From: Candidatus Latescibacter anaerobius SCGC AAA252-E07 | Lineage (GTDB): Bacteria > Latescibacterota > Latescibacteria > Latescibacterales > Latescibacteraceae | Direction: 5' to 3' | Length of the DNA: 6,837 nucleotides | NCBI GenBank assembly: GCA_000403035.1 | Contig: AQSL01000063.1 | Coordinates: forward strand, 1-6,837 | In this document: one piece after another, positions 1 to 5,542 of the stretch | Position numbering within the stretch: position 1 is the stretch's first letter | Layout of the letters: every line of letters begins with the position of its first letter | Program-made: the position numbers and the translations under genes | Notes under the pieces: model-generated | Seen by the model: the letters and a program-made list of their open reading frames with translations, nothing else | Database searches by the model: none | Told to the model about the DNA's origin: nothing

Positions 1-90
1 TAAGCCCGGAAAGGGGGCGAAAAAAACAAACATGCTAATGAAGCAAATTATGTATCCATTAATTATCTTATAATTTGTAATTACTTGTCT

Positions 91-126
91 GTCTGCTGTT
101 CAGACTGGAATTTCATTTTAAATTCC
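91..126. repeat. Two adjacent small stem-loops
   Basis: GTCTG (91-95) and CAGAC (101-105) form a 5-bp stem with a 5-nt loop. One base further on, GGAATTT (107-113) and AAATTCC (120-126) form a perfect 7-bp stem with a 6-nt loop. A third small stem, CTGAA/TTCAG, lies at 152-165. None is followed by a clean T-tract on the + strand, so these are not typical intrinsic terminators. They may be protein-binding sites, or chance in AT-rich DNA. Confidence 0.3.
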
Positions 127-310
127 GAACTTCATCTTTCCTACTGACTTTCTGAACTTTTTCAGCACCTATTATTATGCTATCTCCTTAATATTCAATA
201 TATTATATATTACGAACCGTATTTTGTGTGATCGTCTGTAAAATATAAATTAATCCGTATATCATACTATAACTCATTTTTATCTGTGTAATATTTTTGA
301 AAAAAGTTTC

Positions 311-354
311 ATAAAACTACTTGATTTTGGAGTTTTATATAATTTTAATTATAT
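311..354. repeat. Overlapping AT-rich inverted repeats
   Basis: ATAAAACT (311-318) is the perfect complement of AGTTTTAT (331-338), with a 12-nt spacer. Overlapping its right arm, ATATAATT (337-344) and AATTATAT (347-354) form a second 8-bp palindrome with a 2-nt centre. Both are perfect, but low complexity makes chance matches likely. No function is assigned. Confidence 0.3.
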
Positions 355-404
355 GTATCTTATATAAAAAATGAATTAAACTTTAACACTATTTTAAGAG
401 GGCG

Positions 405-422
405 GTGAAGAAATCTTTTCAC
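405..422. repeat. GTGAAGA/TTTTCAC stem-loop upstream of the promoter
   Basis: GTGAAGA (405-411) pairs with TTTTCAC (416-422) over seven positions, one of them a G-T wobble, around a 4-nt loop. It lies about 70 bp upstream of the -35 box of the promoter at 493-521. An upstream regulator site is possible; a transcript-based role is unlikely because it precedes the predicted start of transcription. Confidence 0.25.
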
Positions 423-453
423 GCATCCTGTAATGAAATATATATCGTTTGTT

Positions 454-500
454 GCTGTCAAGGGCTTGTAAATCAACACTTCGCCTTGACCTTTGACAGC
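454..500. promoter_or_regulatory. Inverted repeat GCTGTCAA...TTGACAGC overlapping the -35 box; candidate operator
   Basis: GCTGTCAA (454-461) is the perfect 8-bp complement of TTGACAGC (493-500), which itself contains the -35 hexamer TTGACA. The left arm extended by GG (GTCAAGG, 457-463) is also a perfect complement of CCTTGAC (484-490). There are thus three TTGAC/GTCAA half-sites, two of them in direct repeat 7 bp apart immediately at the promoter. A protein bound here would compete with RNA polymerase. Because it lies upstream of the predicted transcription start, it is better explained as an operator than as an RNA structure. The regulator family is unknown. Confidence 0.45.
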
Positions 501-521
501 TTAAATCCTAAACCTTATAGT
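493..521 (+). promoter_or_regulatory. Sigma70-type promoter for the isomerase/URO-D unit
   Basis: The -35 box TTGACA (493-498) matches consensus perfectly. It is followed by a spacer of exactly 17 bp and a -10 box TATAGT (516-521) that matches TATAAT at five of six positions. Transcription would start near 527-529, giving a leader of about 50 nt before the ATG at 580. This is the best promoter match in the window and is correctly placed and oriented. A near-consensus promoter with an overlapping inverted repeat suggests strong expression held down by a repressor; that last point is inference. Confidence 0.75.
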
Positions 522-539
522 TTTTCACAGGACTTTTAA

Positions 540-593
540 ATGTACAGTTTTATTACCTATCCAGGCGGCCGGAGGAATAATGAAGCGATCTGA
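540..593 (+). CDS. Possible 17-codon leader ORF overlapping the isomerase start
   Basis: An ATG at 540 is preceded by AGGA (529-532) at a 7-nt spacing and opens a frame reading MYSFITYPGGRRNNEAI, ending in TGA at 591-593. It therefore overlaps the first 14 bases of the isomerase gene in another frame. The Shine-Dalgarno site of the isomerase (571-576) lies inside it, so translating ribosomes could couple the two starts. The predicted transcription start falls almost at the AGGA, so the leader ORF would have a very short 5' end and may not be translated efficiently. It resembles no known leader peptide and could be chance. Confidence 0.2.
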   Translation: MYSFITYPGGRRNNEAI

Positions 594-1275
594 AATCAAC
601 GATATTATGCGAAAAAGCCTTGATTTTCTTAAAGAAATGCATTTCTATTTACCACCATTTGCGACATGGACTCCTGAGGACTGGAAGCAAAAGGGACCTG
701 AATGCAGGGAAATCATCGAACATCAACTCGGCTGGGATATTACCGATTTCGGCTGCGGAGATTTTGATAAAATTGGGCTTTTTTTGTTTACCATCCGTAA
801 CGGCACACTGGAGGAGCTAAAAAAGAAAAACGGTAAAATCTACGCTGAAAAAATTCTCATTGTACAGGACAGCCAGATCACACCCACCCACTTTCACTAC
901 CAGAAAATGGAGGATATTATAAACCGGGGCGGCGGCGAATTAGTCATACAACTCTGGAATTCAACAGATGACGAAAAACTCGCGGATACCGATGTGACGG
1001 TCAGTATGGATGGTGTCAGGACAACGGTAAAATCCGGTGATACGATTCTTCTGGTAAACGGGCAATCGGTATGCCTTCCCCAGCGGTTGTATCACAAGTT
1101 CTGGGGAAAAGAGGGAACCGGAACAGTACTCGTGGGAGAGGTAAGCAGGGTTAACGATGATCATATTGATAACCATTTCTATGACCCGGTCGGAAGATTC
1201 CCTGATATTGAAGAGGATGAGCCACCCCTCTATCTCTTTTACAATGACTATAAAAACTACTATAGATACTGTTGA
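580..1275 (+). CDS. D-lyxose isomerase family protein (cupin-type sugar isomerase)
   Basis: This 231-aa protein matches the D-lyxose ketol-isomerase family typified by E. coli O157 z5688, from its MKRS-x-IN start through the LPPFA-x-W-x-PEDW block (residues 24-35). The family interconverts aldose and ketose, mainly D-lyxose/D-xylulose and often D-mannose/D-fructose, in the cytoplasm with a divalent metal such as Mn2+. The expected cupin metal ligands are visible: H104 and H106 in THFHYQKMED, E111, and H172 in the RLYHKFWG segment. Length is normal for the family and there is no signal peptide. The ATG at 580 is chosen because GGAGGA (571-576) precedes it and the N-terminus matches the family. 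It is the first gene after the promoter at 493-521, and the next gene starts 27 bp downstream, so co-transcription is likely. The fold and family are well supported; the true substrate is not, since other pentoses or hexoses are possible. Confidence 0.82.
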   Translation: MKRSEINDIMRKSLDFLKEMHFYLPPFATWTPEDWKQKGPECREIIEHQLGWDITDFGCGDFDKIGLFLFTIRNGTLEELKKKNGKIYAEKILIVQDSQITPTHFHYQKMEDIINRGGGELVIQLWNSTDDEKLADTDVTVSMDGVRTTVKSGDTILLVNGQSVCLPQRLYHKFWGKEGTGTVLVGEVSRVNDDHIDNHFYDPVGRFPDIEEDEPPLYLFYNDYKNYYRYC

Positions 1276-1302
1276 ATCCCATAGGAACGGAGGATATGTA
1301 AA

Positions 1303-2403
1303 ATGACACATAAAGAACGAATGTTAGCTGTTCTCTACGATAAAATGATCCCGGACAAGGTCCCCCATGGAGATGTAACTGTAGATCCTGCAATTGCACA
1401 AGCCGTTTTTAAAGATAAAATTCCCGAGGAACATGGAAATTTTTTAGTGTACTGGATGACCGAATCCTTCTCAGACCGTTTTTTCGAACGTCACCGCCGG
1501 CTCCGTGAGTTTCTCGGTTTTGATTTTGCACATGTGTTCCCGAGAGAACCTCTTACCCATACAGGTGAAACTGACGAAGGATACCCTATTATTGAAGATA
1601 TATGGGGTACAAAAATAATTGCTGCACCGCAGTCAACCGAAGGTCTCGCATATCCCATCCATGACATCACCAAAGCTGACGTGTATAAATTTCCTGAAGT
1701 TGATGATTTCTCATTTGATAACCTCGAGCGTTGGGTACATGAAAGTGATCTGTTCGTAGTATGTCAACTGGACACCGGTTTTTTCAAAATTGCCCTGTTA
1801 ACCGGATTCATGAATTATATGTTCTATTCAATAGATTATCAAGATACGTTGAAACTTCTCATGGAGAAGTTGACCGATCTACAGATACGTCTTGCCAAGG
1901 AAGCTGTTAAACGAGGAGCGGACTGCATATGGCTTGCCAATGATTTTGCCTGCAACCAGGGACCTTTCATATCACCCGATCTTCTCTGGGAACTGGACTT
2001 TCAGTATGAAAAAAAGATAGTCGATGAAGTACATAAATTAGGCGTACCCTGTGTGCTGCATGCATGTGGGAATCAGACAGAAACTGTGGATATGTTAGTC
2101 GAAACCGGCATTGATGCTCTTCATGCAATACAGCCCACGGCACATAATGATATACGTAAGATTAAAAAACGCTATGGGAATAGAATAAGTCTCATCGGTA
2201 ATGTTGATATCAGCAGACTTCTCCCGTTCGGAAGTCCATGGGAAGTCGACCAGGATGTCAAAAGTCTGATTAAAGATATTGGTTATGACGGAGGTTTTAT
2301 TCTTACTACATGTAATGGTATCATGGAGGATGATCCTGTTGAAAATGCGATAACCATGCACCTGTCATGTGAAAAATACGGGCATTACCCTTTACATTTA
2401 TAA
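1303..2403 (+). CDS. URO-D/MtaA superfamily protein with HxC...C zinc site (putative methyltransferase)
   Basis: This 366-aa soluble protein belongs to the uroporphyrinogen decarboxylase-like TIM-barrel superfamily, which also contains the corrinoid methyltransferases MtaA, MtbA and CmuA. It opens with the family-typical 'KERMLAVLYDKMIPDKVP' block (4-21). It lacks the RQAGR-type N-terminal motif of true HemE, so a haem-pathway role is unlikely. A zinc site of the methyltransferase kind is visible: H253 and C255 in HACGN, and C337 in TTCNG near the C-terminal barrel strand. GGAGGA (1289-1294) lies 8 bp before the ATG at 1303, which supports this start. The gene follows the isomerase by 27 bp and precedes a second superfamily member by 98 bp. 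Plausible roles are methyl transfer to or from a small thiol or corrinoid, or an undescribed sugar-related reaction. Fold assignment is strong; reaction unknown. Confidence 0.8.
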   Translation: MTHKERMLAVLYDKMIPDKVPHGDVTVDPAIAQAVFKDKIPEEHGNFLVYWMTESFSDRFFERHRRLREFLGFDFAHVFPREPLTHTGETDEGYPIIEDIWGTKIIAAPQSTEGLAYPIHDITKADVYKFPEVDDFSFDNLERWVHESDLFVVCQLDTGFFKIALLTGFMNYMFYSIDYQDTLKLLMEKLTDLQIRLAKEAVKRGADCIWLANDFACNQGPFISPDLLWELDFQYEKKIVDEVHKLGVPCVLHACGNQTETVDMLVETGIDALHAIQPTAHNDIRKIKKRYGNRISLIGNVDISRLLPFGSPWEVDQDVKSLIKDIGYDGGFILTTCNGIMEDDPVENAITMHLSCEKYGHYPLHL

Positions 2404-2501
2404 TTAGAATAAGCAATTGAATAACCTGATACTTATCATTTATTCGAAGCAGAACCTGATACATTGCATGGTATTGAATAACAACGGAAAAGAGGTTCGT
2501 T
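2404..2501 (+). promoter_or_regulatory. 98-bp intergenic spacer with two pairs of 10-bp direct repeats
   Basis: ATTGAATAAC occurs at 2416-2425 and 2473-2482, and AACCTGATAC at 2423-2432 and 2453-2462. The first copies overlap each other. I see no terminator hairpin. TTGAAT (2417-2422) has only poor -10 candidates downstream, so an internal promoter is not supported. The ribosome site for the following gene is AGAGG (2491-2495), 6 bp before its ATG. The gap is longer than that between the first two genes, so separate control of the third gene remains possible. Confidence 0.35.
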
Positions 2502-3674
2502 ATGATAATCGACATCAACCTTGATTATACAGAAATCGAGCGCCGTAAGGCAAGATGGGATAAAGCAATGGCATTCGATGTTCCGGACCGTATCCCGGTG
2601 CTCCACTATCTCGGCGCACGTTTCTGGCTCCCCCTGATTGGAATGGAAAAGGGATTCCGTGAATATCTCAATGACCCCAAAGTTATGCTTGAGGCTCAGT
2701 TCAGATCATCGAAATGGATTCTGGAGAATGTTGATTCGGACTATCATAAGATAGTATGTTATCCGGATTTCATGTGGGCGGAAGATACCGAACCTTTCGG
2801 CGCGGAATTCTTATTCCCGGAAGACGATTCACCATGGGTCGCACGGCCCCATCTCCTTCAAAAAGACAGCGATCTCGATAAACTCAGGGCGGTCGATTAT
2901 ATTCATGCTGGAATACATGGCAAAATACTTGAGTATTACAAGAAAATGAAGGAAATTGCCGGGGATTACAGGGTAAGATTTAAGGATGGCAAGACAGTCG
3001 AAGCAGTTGACCTTGTGTATATGGCCGGTGGCGGGATTATCGGCCCGATGGTGATTGCCGGTGATCTTTGCAGTGTTGATGACCTCTCGATTGATTTCTT
3101 CGATCGGCCTGAGTATGTTAAAGAACTCATGTCTATCATCACGGAAAAAAGCATCGAGTGGATAGATTCGGCATATGATATTTCGGACGGGAAAACAGCT
3201 TTTGCAAATGATTTTCACGAGGGATATGTATTTGTTGGCGATGATGGTATTGCGCAGATGTCTCCGCAGCATTTCGAAGAATTCGGGCTTGATCCCCTGA
3301 TAAAGCTTTCCGAGCATATTCATGGCAAGGGACTAAAAGTCATGGCACATAACTGTGGAAAGGCAGACCATCTTCTTCAATACTGGATCGATGAAATAAA
3401 AATCGACCGTTATATTGGATTCAGTTATCAAATGGATAAGGGAAATATTAAGGAAATAATGGGTGGAAAAGTTTCTCTCATCGGCGGAATTAACACAACA
3501 AACCTTTATGAAGGAACCCCGGAAACGGTAAGGGCTGATGTACGGGAAACCCTTGAAGTGCTTAAGGATGTGCGCGGTTATGCAGTAATGGACGGCCATA
3601 ATGTTGCGCCGGGTACACCGGTTGAAAATCTCAACGCTGTAACGGCCGCCGCACGTGAGTTCGGAAGTTTCTGA
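2502..3674 (+). CDS. Divergent URO-D/MtaA superfamily protein with altered third metal ligand
   Basis: This 390-aa soluble protein is a second, only distantly similar URO-D/MtaA superfamily member. Evidence is the 'AFDVPDRIPVL' N-terminal block (24-34), the AHNCGK segment carrying H283 and C285, the VSLIGGINT strand (324-332), and the C-terminal VAPGTPVENL signature (368-377). In the methyltransferase branch a Cys normally sits six residues before the T of the (A)P-x-TP element and completes the zinc site. Here that position is H366 (MDGHN). The site may thus be H-x-C...H, bind another metal, or be non-catalytic. The HemE RQAGR motif is absent. AGAGG (2491-2495) supports the ATG at 2502. Its stop lies 17 bp from the stop of a convergent gene. 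It could form a pair with the preceding gene, one catalytic and one accessory, or act on a different substrate. Fold is well supported; function is unknown. Confidence 0.78.
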   Translation: MIIDINLDYTEIERRKARWDKAMAFDVPDRIPVLHYLGARFWLPLIGMEKGFREYLNDPKVMLEAQFRSSKWILENVDSDYHKIVCYPDFMWAEDTEPFGAEFLFPEDDSPWVARPHLLQKDSDLDKLRAVDYIHAGIHGKILEYYKKMKEIAGDYRVRFKDGKTVEAVDLVYMAGGGIIGPMVIAGDLCSVDDLSIDFFDRPEYVKELMSIITEKSIEWIDSAYDISDGKTAFANDFHEGYVFVGDDGIAQMSPQHFEEFGLDPLIKLSEHIHGKGLKVMAHNCGKADHLLQYWIDEIKIDRYIGFSYQMDKGNIKEIMGGKVSLIGGINTTNLYEGTPETVRADVRETLEVLKDVRGYAVMDGHNVAPGTPVENLNAVTAAAREFGSF

Positions 3675-3691
3675 GAAGGATTTTTATACGC

Positions 3692-4540
3692 TCAGGGTTG
3701 GCGGACAACACGAAAGCCGTAACCGCTTCCTTTATAATCGGGAGAGATACCGCCCCGGATGGCTGAGCGGCTGTGCCGGGCGCTGCTGTAAAATCTGCCG
3801 CCGCGTGCAACACGTGCGAAACTGTATCCCGGTCCTATGGGATTATGTTCCGGGCTTATTTCGTAATAGTTCTCCATCCACCAGTCGTTGCACCATTCCC
3901 ACACATTCCCGTGCATGTCGTACAAACCAAACGCATTTGGAGGTTTCGTACCAACAGGATGTGTTTTTGAACCGCTGACTGCCTGATACCACGCCACCCG
4001 CGCAAGGTCTTTATAGCTGTTTCCCGACCAGTACATCGTTGTAGATCCCGCCCTGTTTGCATATTCCCATTCGGCTTCGGTCGGGAGACGGAAACCATTC
4101 TTACGAAAATCGCATACCCATGTCTCTTCATTATAACAACGTTCATACCCGGCTCTGTCACTCAACAGATTGCAAAAACTGACCGCTTCATACCAGCTTA
4201 CCGTTTCCACGGGGAGATTATCAGAATAGGTAAAATGAGACGGATTGTGACCCGTTATTCTTTTATACTGCGCCTGCGTAATCTGTGTCATGCTCATGGT
4301 AAAAGCATCCAGTGTCACGGTATGAACCGGCTTTTCAGTCCATTCCGACCATTCAGATCGTCCACCCATTTCAAAACTACCGGCCGGTAGTGCAACCATG
4401 GTAATGCCTTCAATAATTTCAGAAGCCGGTTTCCCGGTCTGGGCAAATCCTGTGGTTGCAAACACCACGAAAAATAGCAAAAAATATACTATTCCTTTAC
4501 AATTATGTATTGAGTATCGTAGTAATAGTATGAGTGACAC
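3692..4540 (-). CDS. Secreted FGE-sulfatase (SUMF1) fold protein lacking both catalytic cysteines
   Basis: This 282-aa protein has an N-terminal signal peptide (hydrophobic core about 17-31, likely cleavage after A33 in GFA-Q) and one FGE-sulfatase domain from about residue 43 to the end. Family landmarks are MVALPAGSFEMGG (48-60), LPVETVSWYEA (109-119), FRLPTEAEWEYA (150-161), GLYDMHGNVWEWCND (205-219), RVARGG (243-248) and the terminal GFRVVR. True formylglycine-generating enzymes oxidise a sulfatase Cys using two cysteines in the segment after RGGS(W/Y). Here both positions are serine (S252 and S257), so this is not expected to be a working FGE. A ligand-binding, structural or surface role is more likely. 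The start is GTG at 4540; it is chosen because AGAGG lies 7 bp upstream (4548-4552) and the only in-frame ATG choices would remove the signal peptide. A paralog lies 50 bp upstream, so co-transcription is likely. Confidence 0.8.
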   Translation of the reverse strand: MSLILLLRYSIHNCKGIVYFLLFFVVFATTGFAQTGKPASEIIEGITMVALPAGSFEMGGRSEWSEWTEKPVHTVTLDAFTMSMTQITQAQYKRITGHNPSHFTYSDNLPVETVSWYEAVSFCNLLSDRAGYERCYNEETWVCDFRKNGFRLPTEAEWEYANRAGSTTMYWSGNSYKDLARVAWYQAVSGSKTHPVGTKPPNAFGLYDMHGNVWEWCNDWWMENYYEISPEHNPIGPGYSFARVARGGRFYSSARHSRSAIRGGISPDYKGSGYGFRVVRQP

Positions 4541-4590
4541 CTTGTTTCCTCTGAAAAGTATCTGAAGTCTTTATCTATTATATTTATTTT

Positions 4591-5439
4591 TCAATGCATT
4601 CCACTTCGGACAACACGAAAGCCGATATCAAGATATGAAAGATCCGGCGTATAAAAATCGCGAGTTGTAACCCTGCAGAATTCAGGGTTATTGATCCAGG
4701 AGCCACCGCGGATGACCCGGGTAGGTGTGTTATGAGGACCGGGAGAACTGCTGTCGGGAATTTTGACAGAGTAGTTTTCACGATACCTGTCATTACACCA
4801 CTCCCACAAACTACCGTGCATATCGTATAAGCCCCATGCATTCGGCTTCCTCATAGCGACCGGATGAGGAATATTATGGCTGTTACCCGCTGTAATATTC
4901 CCGTACCATGCAGCATCGTCCAAATCCTTCCCGGTTTCCCCGGTATTATACCGTGTTGTTGTTCCGGCACGGCAGGCATATTCCCATTCGGCCTCGGTCG
5001 GGAGCCGAAATCCGTTCTTGCTGAAATCGCACTCCCACGTTTCTTCATCATAGCACCGGTCAAAGCCGGCTCTATCGCTGAGCTGATTGCAGAATTTTAT
5101 CGCATCATACCAGCTTACCGTTTCTACCGGTAAATCGTCATGACCAACATAATTCGATGGATTAATCCCCGTGATTGCCCTGTACTGTTTATGAGTCACT
5201 TCCGTCATAGATATTGAAAATGCACCAAGTGTTTCCATGTGAACGGGTTTTTCATTATCAGCGCCATCATTCGACCCCATCGTAAAACTCCCGGCGGGTA
5301 TCGATACCATCGTAATGCCTTCAATAACTTCTGTCTGCAAATGCTGTGCATGACAAAATTCCGGGAAAATACTACATAACACTACCATCAAAAAATATGG
5401 TATATGCATGAAAGGTACTCTTATGAGCTCTCTGATCAA
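4591..5439 (-). CDS. Secreted FGE-sulfatase (SUMF1) fold protein, paralog, one catalytic Cys retained
   Basis: This is a paralog of the downstream gene, with the same order of landmarks: ITMVSIPAGSFTMGS, LPVETVSWYDA, FRLPTEAEWEYACRAG, GLYDMHGSLWEWCND, RVIRGGSW and terminal GFRVVR. After RGGSW the first FGE active-site Cys is Asn (N250) while the second is kept (C255), so normal formylglycine synthesis is not expected. The N-terminus has a hydrophobic signal segment ending near CHA-Q (cleavage about residue 31), placing it in the periplasm or on the surface. The start is uncertain. I chose TTG at 5439 because GGAG (5451-5454) lies 11 bp upstream, it supplies two arginines before the hydrophobic core, and it gives 282 aa, the length of its paralog. 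Alternatives are ATG at 5460 and ATG at 5409, both without a good ribosome site, and a TTG at 5478. It lies downstream of the sugar-binding lipoprotein gene. Confidence 0.78.
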   Translation of the reverse strand: MIRELIRVPFMHIPYFLMVVLCSIFPEFCHAQHLQTEVIEGITMVSIPAGSFTMGSNDGADNEKPVHMETLGAFSISMTEVTHKQYRAITGINPSNYVGHDDLPVETVSWYDAIKFCNQLSDRAGFDRCYDEETWECDFSKNGFRLPTEAEWEYACRAGTTTRYNTGETGKDLDDAAWYGNITAGNSHNIPHPVAMRKPNAWGLYDMHGSLWEWCNDRYRENYSVKIPDSSSPGPHNTPTRVIRGGSWINNPEFCRVTTRDFYTPDLSYLDIGFRVVRSGMH

Positions 5440-5474
5440 TTGTACCGTTTCTCCTGTCATAACGTGAGAATCTG

Positions 5475-5513
5475 ACAAAATATTTTGTAATACATCGTAC
5501 GTATTATTGTTAA
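5475..5513 (-). promoter_or_regulatory. Weak promoter candidate with a perfect 14-bp palindrome
   Basis: On the - strand, TTAACA (5513-5508) is followed after 18 bp by TACAAA (5489-5484), a weak sigma70-like pair upstream of the first FGE-fold gene. The -10 candidate lies partly in ACAAAATATTTTGT (5475-5488), a perfect palindrome, and TAATAC/GTATTA (5488-5493, 5501-5506) forms another small inverted repeat. This could be a regulated internal promoter. Equally, the gene may be read through from the binding-protein gene, since I see no terminator hairpin between them. Confidence 0.28.
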
Positions 5514-5542
5514 CTTCGCATATCTTCTTGATTCTGATAGGG

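Larger units (their letters stand above)
1..453. other. AT-rich non-coding region upstream of the sugar-isomerase unit
   Basis: I see no convincing gene here: every frame is broken by frequent stops and no open frame has a good ribosome binding site. The stretch is clearly more AT-rich than the genes that follow. It contains many short perfect inverted repeats, listed separately. A TATAAT hexamer occurs at 338-343, but no acceptable -35 box lies 16-18 bp upstream, so I do not call a promoter there. The region may be the far upstream regulatory zone of the gene at 580 and the trailing region of a gene beyond the left edge. Confidence 0.6.

Noticed and set aside
338..343. Perfect TATAAT as the -10 box of an upstream promoter
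   Set aside because: No acceptable -35 hexamer at 16-18 bp and no extended -10; TATAAT is common by chance in such AT-rich DNA.
1..579. A riboswitch or CRISPR array in the left non-coding region
   Set aside because: No recognisable riboswitch core and no regularly spaced repeats; the inverted repeats are short and unrelated to one another, and the predicted transcription start lies downstream of them.
2829..3323. A 164-codon open frame on the - strand inside the second URO-D-like gene
   Set aside because: It lies opposite a well-supported gene, has no family motif and reads like a shadow frame.
1303..3674. The two URO-D-family genes as HemE, uroporphyrinogen decarboxylase of haem synthesis
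   Set aside because: Both lack the N-terminal RQAGR-type motif of HemE, carry a metal site typical of the methyltransferase branch, and sit next to a sugar isomerase rather than haem genes.
3692..5439. Calling the FGE-fold proteins active sulfatase-maturing enzymes
   Set aside because: The two cysteines after RGGS(W/Y) needed for catalysis are Ser/Ser in one protein and Asn/Cys in the other.
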